Assembly: GCA_013368325.1 (NCBI GenBank)
Contig: JAACJK010000115.1
Coordinates: 248,001 to 312,000, forward strand
Direction: 5' to 3'
Source: Ephemerocybe angulata
Lineage: Eukaryota > Basidiomycota > Agaricomycetes > Agaricales > Psathyrellaceae
DNA length: 64,000 bases
A program made the position numbers and the translations under genes. Below, in pieces: positions 53,440 through 63,541 of this stretch. Position 1 is the first letter of the stretch, and every line of letters begins with the position of its first letter. The notes under the pieces are model-generated. The model searched no databases. It was given only the letters and a program-made list of their open reading frames with translations, and was not told the origin of the DNA.

Positions 53440-54210
53440 CGAGTTGGTGCTTGCTCGTCGGTTGTTGGTGGTACGGCCACTCACTGACTTCATTCTCTCT
53501 ACGATGAAGTTGTTCTTGAACCGGTGCTTTGGCGTCCTCGCCCTGTGTGTCGGGACGTGGGGGGAGGTCTCCAGACCACGAGGGGCGCGTTACGACGAAG
53601 ATGGGGGCCCAAGGGCGTGCGATGGGGCGGGACGGCTGGTGCGGTGACGGTGGCATGGTGGGGGGCAATTGTGCAAAGTGAGTTCCTTCGATATGTGTAT
53701 GCAACCCCTGTTGTAGATAGCGAGCAAGTGACGTGCGCGCTGTTACTCTCCCAGTCCCGTCCCCTCGTCTTGGTACTCCCTTTCTACGTTGCGTACCTCT
53801 GTCGGATCTCGACCGTGTTCTCATATGCCCCGTGCGTAGGTACTGGGATCAAATTTTCAAGGTATGTAGGCAAAATGAGCTGCATTCTTGGGACCGTTAG
53901 CGAGTGATTGCAGGGGATGAGTTCGGGGAGGGAGGACGGATTCTGCTTTCTTTTACTATTAAGGAGCTATAGCGTGTGAGTGACGAATGTGGAGGGTTTG
54001 GAGGAATGGCTTGGTTCCATGCTCTCGAACCATACCATAACAGGGCTCCAGAGATAAGAGACGAGTGTGGAGATATATCCTTTCGCGACCTCCGCGGGCC
54101 AAATAGTTAGTGATGCGAATGAATAAATACTATTGGCGACCAACATAATTGAAAGAGATGACTAATTCAATAACAGGAGTGCACTCCATGTAGGACTCGC
54201 ATCGCAGTTG
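53440..54210. repeat. Duplicated block shared with 36.7-38.45 kb
   Basis: The order of shared blocks (CTCGTCTTGGTAC, GACCGTTAGCGAG, GAATAAATA-TATT, CTCCATGTAGGACTCG) is the same as in 36700-38450. The 685-bp TIR element of that copy is absent here. Confidence 0.45.
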
Positions 54211-54333
54211 CACGAAACAGGACGCAAAAGATGAAAAGGTAAACTAAATGTAGACCATGACATATGTGTTGGATTCTGGCGACGTGGTCTTCCGCCTACA
54301 AAATTGAGCCAATCATAAGGCGATGCACTCATA

Positions 54334-54732
54334 TCAAGTGAGAACGATCTTCTTCTCACATAGAGGCTGGTTCACGAGACTAGATGCACTCCTCGGCGAC
54401 AAACGTAATGTTGGTATATTGTAATAAGGGTTCCCGCAAATTATACAGACGTATCTATCCTTCACTTTGCGGGCTTCAAGTTCGTTTAGGAGGTCCCTGG
54501 TTGAGAGGTCGGCCAGGACTTGTCGTGTTGTGAGTAGAGAGTTTTTGAAAGCCCTCGTTGCGAGTTCGTCGATGTATTCTCTCGCTTCGTGGGTATACTA
54601 GACGGATTCGCAGTGGGGGAGCGTTAGCAACGATGGGGCCTTTGAGAAAATACGTATACAGATATCGCTTTGAGCGTGAACCACAGAAACAAAAGCAGTA
54701 AGGGGTATGAGTGCAATCAACGAGAGGTACAT
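54334..54732 (-). CDS. S5: secreted-family copy, doubtful splice donor
   Basis: Exon 1 (about 54664-54732) encodes MYLSLIALIPLTAFVSVVHA, a signal peptide, then QSD. At the family's splice position the sequence is GAT|ATCTGTATACG, without a phase-0 GT donor, whereas the acceptor (CCGTCTAG, exon 2 from 54597) is normal. Exon 2 (54334-54597) encodes EYIDELATRAF, the propeptide VLADLSTRDLLNELEARKVK and the tail RYVCIICGN, with one more cysteine near the end, stop TGA 54334-54336. The dibasic RR is replaced by ARKVK. The missing donor suggests decay or an alternative upstream splice. Its start codon faces that of S4 at 36 bp. Confidence 0.5.
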
Positions 54733-54768
54733 GATGGGGTCTGGACTAGGCGTTGGGCACCTTTCACA

Positions 54769-55237
54769 ATGCGACTGTCCCTCCCCACCCTCCTTACTGT
54801 GGCCATCTCGCTGGTGTCGATCGTCAATGCCCATCAGGATGTACGTCCCACGCCCAAGTCAAGCTAGCTCTGTGCGCTGATTTGAAGCACATACTTTTTC
54901 AGCACACCCTTGCAGACAGGGACTACGTCGACGAGCTGATCGCACGCGAAGAGTCATACAATGCTCCGGAGCGCCGTGAGCTCTTCGCCGACATTTCAAC
55001 CCGTGAGCTCATCGACGAGCTGTCCGACCGCCTTGAGCGCCGTCGAATGGACTACAAGTGCGAATATTGCAACAAGCAATACTCGACAAGGGTACGTCCC
55101 TAAACTCAAACCATGATTCAGAATGGCGAGTTGACGGACATTGATACCAATACCAGAGGGCTGGAGAAAAGGAATCCAACTGTACGAAATCGCCCGCAAA
55201 CAAGAACCATAAGATTGTCCTACTCAGGCCTCTGTAA
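54769..55237 (+). CDS. S4: small secreted precursor protein with CxxC knuckle
   Basis: Three exons: 54769-54840, 54903-55091 and 55157-55237; introns of 62 and 65 nt (GTACGT...TTCAG and GTACGT...CCAG), both phase 0. The predicted protein is 113 aa. Signal peptide MRLSLPTLLTVAISLVS, cleavage likely after VNA. Propeptide: DYVDELIAREESYNAPERR, then ELFADISTRELIDEL and DRLERRR. The tail starts MDYKCEYCNKQYSTR, which resembles the first half of a C2H2 zinc finger, followed in exon 3 by a basic, Asn/Lys-rich end with one cysteine (SNCTKSPANKNHK). Two RR sites (PERR, LERRR) could be Kex2 targets. It looks intact. Confidence 0.75.
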
Positions 55238-55505
55238 GGAACGCGCGATGGCTGCGTGGCAGCCTACTTGTCCCAGACATTGGCGGTAGCGAATCCATTT
55301 TTGGATAACCGAGCACAAACGGATGGAAGGCCGAGACTACATGGCAGTCATGCGCGTACCTCCATGTGACCAGTAGGAATTTGGATGAGTGGTCGAGGCC
55401 TTCCCCGAGAATTGGACACGTATTCCTATTCTAAGGAACGACTGAAGGCCTCAGTGCAGTGTTCGTATATATCGACTGTACTTTACCCCGTGTGTTACCC
55501 AGGTT

Positions 55506-55822
55506 TAGTGATCACCACGGGTTGACCCCGGGTCACGGCGCAGCAACCCGCACCCGCACCCGGGCCAACCCTACCCGCGAAACCGCGGGTTTACCCGCCA
55601 AAATGAACCCAAAAACAGCCAAATCGGACGAGATTTGGCTGAGATATGGTTCATTTATGTCCTAGCACATAAATGGGCCATATCTCGGCCAGTTCTCGTC
55701 CGATCTGGACGTTCTTGGGCTTGTTTTGTTGGGGACGGGTTGGGGAATGCCCACCCGCACCCGCACCCCACGGGGTACAACCCGCGAACCCGTGCGGGTC
55801 GCGCGACCCGTGGTGATCACTA
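55506..55822. mobile_element. hAT-type MITE (TAGTGATCACC family), 317 bp
   Basis: The ends TAGTGATCACCACGGGT and ACCCGTGGTGATCACTA are perfect over 17 bp, flanked by the 8-bp duplication CCCAGGTT (55498-55505 and 55823-55830). The fold-back interior is related to the 52014 copy: TGGACGTTCTTGGGCT, CATATCTCGGCCAG and its complement-like GGCTGAGATATGG. Confidence 0.92.
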
Positions 55823-56069
55823 CCCAGGTTGCACCTCAATATCACTTTCACTTCCCCTAGATATTACCTTCTTACTTTCTCTCCCATGGCGACGACGACG
55901 CGTTCTTGGATGTGAGGTTACGCACCCCCCCTTCGACCTCAGCGCGCTCTGCGCGCTTACAGGGTGCGAGGCAGGGATTTCGATAGTACATATCTTCGCA
56001 TCCCTCCCTTGCGTAGTTAAGCGCTTAAGGCTTGATGGGCAGTGTAAGGTGGCAAGAACGTGGATGCCA

Positions 56070-56371
56070 CACACAGGTTCTCGCAGCAGGTCTGCGAGGG
56101 TTTGAAGGGGGGTAGGAACGATCCTAGGACGACGAGAGGAGGAAAGAAATGATGATTGGGGGACGGATGGTAGGACGAGCTCCGGGGAGGAGCGAATTAA
56201 CGGAAAGGCATGTGCATCGCAGGCTTATATACGTCGAGATCGAGTCTAGATGACTACAGAATGCATACGAGACCGCCCGCGGCGGGGCGGTCATCGTCCG
56301 ATGTGTTGGGTGGTCGCTACAGTCAGGAGGATCAGATAGTCTCGGTGCGCAGCCACGACGCCATTCTCACT
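56070..56371 (-). repeat. Diverged solo LTR of the TRIM family
   Basis: The minus strand aligns end to end with the 332-bp TRIM LTRs: GAGAATGGCGTCG, GGACGATGAC-CCCGCCCC, CGATCTCGACGTATATAAG, CCGTCCCCCAATCA, GGATCGTTCCTACCCCCC. It is several small indels and many substitutions away from them, so it is a much older copy. No internal region or second LTR is nearby. The outer edges are approximate. Confidence 0.75.
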
Positions 56372-56814
56372 GCCTCTTCTTATTCGCCCGTCTATCCCGT
56401 TCATTTCTCTCATGCTGGAGACGCTATAATAACGGTTCCTCAGTTCCCAAATGCACCAAAGGTAATTCGCATCTCTCACCTGGTCTATCCCCTCCGGTGT
56501 ATCTGGGAATTGCCTACCGCAGTGTCGGCAAACTGGCGGAGCTCTCGCCTCCAGCCGGTCTGCGACTTCGTCGAGAAGATCACGAGTGGTGATATCGGCG
56601 AGGATCTCTCGGTGGTCGAGGCTCCTCGTTGAGGTAGTGAGCTCGTCTAGATTGTCTCTGGCTGCAAATGTGTACTGAGGGTAGGGATAAATAAGATGTG
56701 AGCATTTGTTGTGAATTTTTACGCCAGTGGTGCACCTACGTCGTCGTGATACGCATTTGCGAGGGAGGCGAGAGCCCCCAGAGCTGTGAGTAGGTGGATG
56801 AAGGAGACACGCAT
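56367..56814 (-). CDS. S6: small secreted precursor protein, 3' end overlapping a solo LTR
   Basis: Exon 1 (56740-56814) encodes MRVSFIHLLTALGALASLAN, a signal peptide, then AYHDD. The intron at 56675-56739 (GTAGGT...CTCAG) is at the usual place. Exon 2 (56480-56674) encodes DNLDELTTSTRSLDHREIL, then ADITTRDLLDEVADRLEAR and the knuckle VCRHCGRQF. A donor GTGAGA and an acceptor CTCCAG (56415-56479) lead to a short basic exon 3 (56367-56414, HERNERDRRANKKRQ). Its TGA lies in the first bases of the solo LTR, so the native C-terminus was probably replaced. The dibasic site is absent (LEARAPP). Confidence 0.6.
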
Positions 56815-56949
56815 GGCTTTGCCTTCAAGTAAACGAGGGTGTGGAATAAGTTAAAATTGAGGGGGTTGATGTGGAGCACCGAAGGGATGTTTTTAAGGCA
56901 GAGGACAACGGTTATAAAGTTGGTAATCATTTTGTAAATTTGCGACCTT

Positions 56950-58050
56950 GACAGTCTGGAGATATGCATTTTCCGGATCAGCCCATCTAACCGAACGGAA
57001 GGGGAAGGGGTTCAGCCTTCATACCCGTACATATCCGTGAACTGGCCATGACGCCCGGTGAGCTCGTTTCTCGGAGATCTCAATTAATAGCCCCTTGCTT
57101 TTCTCATGATCGCCTCTGGCGCTCACATGTTACGTACCAAGCCGCCGTGGAGACCGAGGCTTCTTATAGACGCGGCATAAGTTTCTGGGGATGTCAGGTA
57201 GCCAAGGCGCTCTACAAGTGTTGAAATCTGGTGGATTTTCTTGAGAGATGCATAGTCTACCGCGAGTATATGTTGTGTACAGGTCGCGACTCGAGCGTAG
57301 TGAGTCATATACACCATAGACGCGAAAATGGTGCTCTGAGTCACCCCCCGCGTTTCATTATTCATATTATCTAACCTTACCATACTCTGTCTGTCAAACA
57401 AGCAGAGTAATCCTCTGAGCGATGCTCAGAGCTGTGCGGCGTTCACAGGCGCTACGATGCTCTCCAAATTGTACTGACTTACCGATGCACGGAAATGCGT
57501 ATGCATGTTCATAGTGTTGGTGTCTCTACGAGATGGGCCAAATGCAATTGAAATCGAGATGTAATCAATTGCACACACCCATAATCGAGAGTCGACAGTA
57601 CTAACTTCGGCTCCTCGCGTATCCAATTCACTTATATCAGGCTAATAAGTTTGCGTTGAATCGGAAGGGAGTCTCGTAAAGCTCCCTATCTTCTGTGGGA
57701 GCTTGGAGATAGTGACTCCGGAGGATGGGTGAAATAGAATCGACAATTTAATTCGAGAGCTAATCGAATTGCTCACGGCGAAGCTCGATAGTACTAGCCT
57801 AAGTGATTGTATGCAGCTATCCTAGATGACGAACACTCGAGAACGAATGTGGTATATGCTGTGTAACACTAGGATAGAGGGCGCATACATATCTCAGCAG
57901 GAATAAATGCGGGAGGAGTGGACGGGCACGGGCACGGGCACGTGCGGATGGGGGGGAGGCACATCGAAACAGACGAATAGAGAGGGGAATCCGGGCACTC
58001 AGTGCGAGCCAGTACTAAGGGACATGCGTTGGAGGCCGTTGGAGGAGGAA
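56950..58050. repeat. Duplicated block shared with 31.8-32.7 kb
   Basis: GGATCAGCCCATCTAA, CTTCATACCCGTACATATCC, GGGAGTCTYGT-AAGCT, GACTCCGGAGG and the end repeat also seen at 51.7 kb are shared. It follows S6, as the copy at 31.8-32.7 kb lies next to S1. A minus frame at 57123-57401 falls inside the block and is not called as a gene. Confidence 0.5.
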
Positions 58051-59261
58051 GGGGGTCTTCGAGATCTGAATCTGGGGTGTTGGTGTTGTACCTCCCGACA
58101 GTGCAACGTGGTCACCGCTTGCCGCTACGCGTTACTTCCCAATGTCCACCCCCAAAACGAGAGAGAGAGAGTTCACCCGTCACTGGAGCGGCGAGTCGTC
58201 TCGCCCAACGACGACCTGCCTAGCTCGGACCGACTCCTACCGACGCCTGTCACGGCCTGTGGTTTCGGGTTCCAAGAAAAGGTGTACGGTACCAAGGCGA
58301 CCTCTAGGCAGGTTTCACGTGGTGTCGGATGCTGCCCAGCTTCTTGATGCGGAGTGGCGAGGAGGGTGGACGTTGAAGGTGTGGAGGACCTGGACGACAT
58401 ACTACAGTACTCTCTTCGCTCAGTTCGTCCCTGGTTGAGGTGGATGCAGTACTGGAATAGCAAAGTAGTAGCCGTATCCATCGTAGAGGGAGTTCGATTG
58501 AGCAGGGATCATAGTTCTATGGCCAGCGCTAGATGATACGTAGATCTAGAGTGCCTACTCAAGGCTGAAGTAAGGACCCACAGTAGTGATTTTCACCCTA
58601 ATGTCGCAGTAATGGTCCGAGGGTAGATGATATGCGAGGAACAGGGACGTGCGGGGTATCGAGCGTGGGGTCAAAACGAAAAGCGGGCGCGCTTGAACAA
58701 CGGTTGGCTCTGTTTGGAACCAAGGCTGTGGACTTTGGTTTCACGCGGCGCGCTGGTGGGGTGAATAGGCGCTCATGGAGGAAGGCTTGGTGTGCGGGAA
58801 CCTCCCATTGGAATGTGGACGACTCGCGATACAGCACGCATTGATATGGCACCCCTGTATAAGTGTACCCCCCTTGATTGCGGACAGTACTTCCCATATC
58901 AGCTTGCGAGGTTGTGAGACCGACACTAGCCCCCAATTTAGCGCCCAGCACAACTGTGCAGTGAGTGATGATATCTAACCTTCAAAGCGTGAGCATTGCC
59001 GCTTTTGGAGATATTGGCATAGTCGGCACCCAATGCTGCTTTCTATCATAGCTCAGGGTATATGGAAGACACTGCCACTGCTCTCGCAGTACATACCGAC
59101 CACCATGCATTCAATAAATTACTGGGAGTCACATCAATCGCCCTCGCTAAATGTCCCATCTAACAAATACATCGGGTGCCGTAGTTATCTTTACAATACG
59201 GTAGCTTGCAAGTCACGTCGCCTTTCTCTACAAAGCAGACACCGGTTTTCCCACCACAGCG
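58051..59261. other. Region without a recognised gene
   Basis: Short overlapping frames only. The stretch 59150-59261 may hold the last exon of the host gene that the MULE interrupts (acceptor CTTTGTAG on the minus strand near 59232). Confidence 0.3.
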
Positions 59262-59270
59262 GCCAGCCCC

Positions 59271-59330
59271 AGTGGACGCTATTCGGCCAGCAGTCCGTCC
59301 ACCGCACGTGATAAAAAAGTCACGCGGATC
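59271..59330 (+). repeat. MULE left TIR (60 bp, perfect)
   Basis: Identical to the complement of 61692-61751. The repeat continues imperfectly for another 30-40 bp. Confidence 0.9.
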
Positions 59331-59544
59331 TCGGCTGCCGCCCCTCCGCGTGGCGCCGCTGCCCGATTGGGATGTCGTCGCTTACGAACTTGATGATATT
59401 TCGTGTTCATAGACGGCGCTTAAGGGTGCTTTGACTTGGCTTTGACTTCAATGAGATGTAGTATAGCGAAAACAGAGATTTGAATTGTGAATGAAATTGA
59501 TGTAAGGAGGAAGGGCCCGTGCGTCAACATCTACCGTGCGACTT

Positions 59545-61482
59545 TTAATTTCCCGCTTTGGGGGACGAGGGTTGATAACCCATCCTATTCTGTGCCCCCA
59601 TCCTTTCCGTCGCCGACCCACCCAGGGCCCATGTCGTTGCTGCTACTCTGCCCGTGGTCTCATGCTTTCGGATATTCTCTACCAGGGCTCTCACATCCTT
59701 CCCGACTTTCTTGTTGCTTCTAATCCACAAGATAGAACGGTTCTTCGCCTGCTCTCGGAAAATCGCTGCAGCCCTCTCGAAATCCTTCGCGATATCAAGG
59801 GCCTCCTCAATATAGGCGTCATCCTAAATATGTGAGTAATGCTAAGTTAAGGGGATATAGTGTATTAATACTTACGTCTTGGTCTTCCAGGTCACTCCCA
59901 TAGTAGGAGGAGGACGTAGCACCGGCGTCCGTTAGATTTTCGTTGGGCAGGATTAGATCAGCGTGAGTCTCGTCTTCGTCGTCGATGTCGTTTTGACCGT
60001 TTTCGTGATCAGATTCCAGCGCTTCAACTATCCGAGAACGCTTTCTGGTCGGTTCAGTTCCTCGAGATGCTCGTCGTCGCTTTGGCGGAGGGGCTGTGCG
60101 GAGGCTGCCCTGTCCAGAGTCTGAGTCGTCGCTGGTGTCGTCGCCGTCGGTTACCGTCCCACGGGTGAGTGTTGCATCGGGACCTTGGATTGCAGCATGA
60201 TGGTAGAGTGGGGATACACGATGGCGCCGGATTTCTTGCCAGAATCGGATTGGCGGGGTGCCAACGGCCTGCACAAGGTGCTTGCATTGGTGGAAGGGGT
60301 TGTACTTCTGCTGGCCACAATTGCATGACCATGTATCGAGGTCAACAATATATTTGTGCTGGCCAACAGGGCGCTTCTCCAAGCGCTTCCACGAACGCTT
60401 GAAGAACTTCTGGAATGATGAGAGTTCTTTTGACCTCCCGGCCCTCCAACGCTTAGCCCGGGTCGCCAAGCGCGCATAGAAGTCAGGTGTTACCCGGTTA
60501 CACAGGACCCAAACCAGTTGGTCGATACGGGGGCGGTACGATTTACGAAGGTAATGCTCGTCTTCGTCTCTCTTCCAGTCTGTTGATGCTTCTGCACGCC
60601 ACAGCTGACGGATGTCTTTGCGCGTGAACTGCGGCACTGGATATTTCTCCCGAATTTTCGACCACAGCTAGTCAACAAATCAGCCGGGTGTACACCTATT
60701 CTCAAATTGGAAATGTGATGCTCACTACGTCAGGAGTGGAATTTTTGTGTTCCTTCACCATATTTCGAACATCCTCTGGGATGTCTCGCCACCAGTACGG
60801 CGTGTGAGCTACGTCGTGATTGATCTTGATCAGCGCGTAAGGGAGGATGGTCGAGAACGTAATGTGCAGCCAGCCATGGCACGGAAATGCATCCATCTGA
60901 ACCTTATCTCGGTTCTTGACATCCTCTCCTTCCTTCTTCCGTGATTTGTCTTGTCGGTCACTGTCCTGAGCACAGTGATACATAAACCGAGCATTCGGTT
61001 TGTCCTTGTATTGATACTTGCTGTGATATCTTAGGCATATTTAAATTTGAGTGCGAGAGCAGAATATGATACATTGACATCAAGAACACACACAGGAATC
61101 GGTACTTGAGACTAGACGAGATTTTCTCGGCGATGTGGTCGGCTTTCTTTCGGTCGGTGCCCATTTCGTCGAAAATGGCATCAGAGAGCGTGATAGACGC
61201 CGTAATCTGTTCCAGCTCCTCATAGCGCCCAACTTCACTGATTCGTGCTAACAGGTCATCTAGCGTAACGGAATTGCTTGATGCAAATGCTGGGTCATTC
61301 AGGTCTGTGACATTGAGCTCCTCCCCCTCAGATTTAGCATCCTTGTTGCGTTGTTCTGCCTTTTTTGCAAGGCACAGGCGGCAAGTGGCAACAAACGTTT
61401 CCTTTTTCGGTGCGAAGTTATCGGCATTCTTCGGCTTGATCTTCTTGCATCGAGGGCATTTTTGGGTGTCCGAGGATTCCAT
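59545..61482 (-). CDS. MULE-derived protein: N-terminal zinc ribbon plus SWIM finger, DDE core deleted
   Basis: The start ATG is at 61482 (MESSDTQKCPRCKKIKP). Exons run downward with introns at about 60668-60728 (GTAGTGAG...CTAG) and 59824-59875 (GTAAGT...TTAG) and one near 61030-61085. The N-terminal CPRC...CRLC pair resembles the zinc ribbon at the start of Agaricomycete MULE proteins. Next come AFPCHGWLHITFS, WWRDIPEDVRNMVKEH and PVPQFTRKDIRQLW, the region that precedes the MULE transposase domain. The text then jumps from DWKRDEDE to YLRKSYRPRIDQLVWVL, which normally follows the DDE domain, so roughly 400 residues are lost in frame. The SWIM finger WSCNCGQQKYNPFHQCKHL is intact. It may still bind DNA or act as a competitor but cannot transpose alone. 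Confidence 0.7.
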
Positions 61483-61691
61483 AGGCGGGGTCGGGATGCG
61501 GGCGACGGCGAGATAGAGCAAGGAATGAGCGGGAAAGGGAAAGATAAGCGAAATCCGATGGGGCGGGCATTTTCGAAAAAAATCCATTCGCTTATTCTAT
61601 GTATACACGTGGGGCAACGCGCTTAAACGATTCAGAAGGGCGGGGGAGCACTGCCAAGCAGCGGGGCGCCGCGGCGGCATCAGACACGTGC

Positions 61692-61751
61692 GATCCGCGT
61701 GACTTTTTTATCACGTGCGGTGGACGGACTGCTGGCCGAATAGCGTCCACT
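61692..61751 (-). repeat. MULE right TIR (60 bp, perfect)
   Basis: Complement of 59271-59330, followed by the second GCCAGCCCC copy. Confidence 0.9.
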
Positions 61752-61810
61752 GCCAGCCCCCAAGCGCTGAAAAAAGCCCATTCGTCAGTAACCTGCCTTG
61801 CCCGTGATAC

Positions 61811-62082
61811 AGAAACAAAGACCGAGAGGACCAGCTTACCCTATAGAGAGTGCCGAACTCGTCCTCCATGAGGTCGCGTTCATCGAGACCGAGGGCACGA
61901 GCGTGGATGTTGTCGTCGCCGAGGTCCATGATGTTTTGCGTGACCGCCTGATTACGATCATGGCTAAGGGTCCGCGAAAATGCAATTGATGCATAACTCA
62001 CGAATGGGAGATACCGCTTCTGCTCTTATTGTTTCATCGGGGTGTCGATGGGACTCGGAGCTGAAGGGATTGGATTGGGCAT
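61811..62082 (-). pseudogene. Host gene exons beside the MULE
   Basis: The minus strand gives MPNPIPSAPSPIDTPMKQ (ATG at 62082), an in-frame TAA at 62026-62028, EQKRYLPF, a GTGAGT...TTAG intron (about 61960-61998), then HDRNQAVTQNIMDLGDDN and ALGLDERDLMEDEFGTLYR up to a GTAAGC donor near 61840. The MULE lies in the intron that follows; an acceptor on its other side at about 59232 could lead to a short last exon (ERRRDLQATVL). Domain not recognised. The TAA means the gene is dead or starts differently from this model. Confidence 0.35.
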
Positions 62083-62523
62083 CGTGCTGGCTCGGTCGGT
62101 GGGAGCGTCCTTCGCTCGGTCGCGGATCCTCTTCTCTTCGTTCTCTCCTCTTGTTCTGTATGTTAGCTTCAATTTCAGCTTGGGAGTATGGTGCGCTGTG
62201 AGCCTCGGCGTGCTAGACGCCCTCACCGCTCTCGTCATTGAACACCCAACTCGTACCTTCTCTCCCTGTCCCTCAGATCGATCCGATGTTAGATAGGTCG
62301 GTCGGACGGACGGTCTCTCTCTATCCGTGTTGCTTGCCACTTAATCATCTATGACTACGCGACCTCCTTTCCTTGCGATGCAGGGGTTGTGGTGGGTGCG
62401 ACGGTTGGGGTATGTTGGCGAGGAGCGTTGGTGTTGTTTCTTCGATGTTCGGACGTTCTGACGTTCGCTCGGGGGTTCATTCGTTCCATGCTCTTCCATT
62501 TTATATTCTCGTCCCTTTTAAAG

Positions 62524-63541
62524 AGTCCGTGGAAGGTCGGGGCACACGTCTCTGCCGCAGGCGGCGTGGGGAACGCTGTTTTGAACGCTGCAGCGATCGT
62601 CCCTCGACACCTTTTCATGATGACCTGTGACGATGTAATCGCGCAGCGCAAACGCCTTCGCCTTCTTCCTCAAATCGCAATGCAAATGGGAAGGCCCGCC
62701 GCTTTCTTCCTCCCCCATACGCCTCTTCAAAGTCCGCATGAAGGAGTATGGATACGATCCGAAGCACGTTCTCCCGCATGGGAACTACCTTATAAACCAG
62801 GGGAACGCCGACCCGTACGTCCTCTTCGCGTTTCAACGTGTAGGTGGGGAGTGGGGACGTTGCTGATTGTGGGCGATGTGGTGTAGGACAAAGAGGGCAA
62901 AGTCGTATGCGTGCTTCGTTGATGATTTGAGGAGGCGCGAGAGTTTGGAGTTGAAGTACTACAACTTCCAGTGTGTCCTTTTCCTCTTCTTCCTTCGTTC
63001 TCTTTCGGGTCTTGAGCTTACCGCCCTCTATCTTCCTCCTTGTGCATCAACGTTCGCAGTCCAGGCTCGACGGTGGGCAACGCTACGCCCAAGGAGGGCA
63101 TATGGCATATCGCGGACTCCTGAACGCGGCGGACAAAGTGACGGAGGGGATTGTGGCGGTCTTGGAGAATGGTGCATCTGCGGCCCATGCCTTCTCGCCG
63201 ACCGCTGTACACGCGGTCTTTCGGCCTCCTACAGACGTACTACGCACCTGGGTCCGATCGCTTGCGCTGTACCTGCGCTCACGCTCCACGCCTATGCGCG
63301 TCATACGCCCTCCTCCGCCTACACTCGTGCACAGGTCCGTGCACGTTCATCCCACTCTACCACACATCCCGCGCCGGCTGGCGCCGGCAACGTCATCAGC
63401 TCGTCCTGCGCCCAGATTGCAGCCATCATCGCGGTTGTAGAGAACAAGGCCCGCGTCGGCGTGTGCGTCGATACGTGCCATGCGCATGCAGCGGGGTATG
63501 ATGCTAGTACGCGGGAGGGATGGGAGGATGTTAATGAGTGT
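62524..63541 (+). pseudogene. AP endonuclease (Apn1 / endonuclease IV family), decayed
   Basis: Fragments appear in order on the plus strand: SPWKVGAHVSAAGGVGNAVL (62524-62598), ANAFAFFLKSQCKWEGPPL then MKEYGYDPKHVLPHGNYLIN (62648-62837), KSYACFVDDLRRRESLELKY (to 62970), HPGSTVGNATPKEGIWHIAD (from 63059), NAADKVTEGIVAVLENGA (to about 63172), and AGAGNVIS then ENKARVGVCVDTCHAHAAGY (about 63376-63541). The HPGS, LEN and VDTCHAH motifs hold zinc ligands of endonuclease IV, which incises abasic sites in base-excision repair. Lesions: one base missing at 63120/63121, a frame error between the first two exons, no acceptor before AGAGNV, and loss of the C-terminus after about 63541. The signal is strong enough to name the family despite decay. 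Confidence 0.8.

Larger units (their letters stand above)
59271..61751 (-). mobile_element. Mutator-like element (MULE), 2481 bp, internally deleted
   Basis: Terminal inverted repeats are perfect for 60 bp (AGTGGACGCTATTCGG at both ends, through CACGCGGATC). A 9-bp target duplication GCCAGCCCC flanks them (59262-59270 and 61752-61760). Both features are typical of MULEs. The element carries one intron-containing gene lacking the DDE core. The perfect TIRs suggest a recent insertion, presumably with transposase supplied by a full-length relative. Confidence 0.92.

Noticed and set aside
57123..57401. Minus-strand 92-codon frame as a seventh secreted-family gene
   Set aside because: No signal peptide, no T-R-D-L propeptide motif and no CxxC knuckle; it lies inside a duplicated non-coding block.
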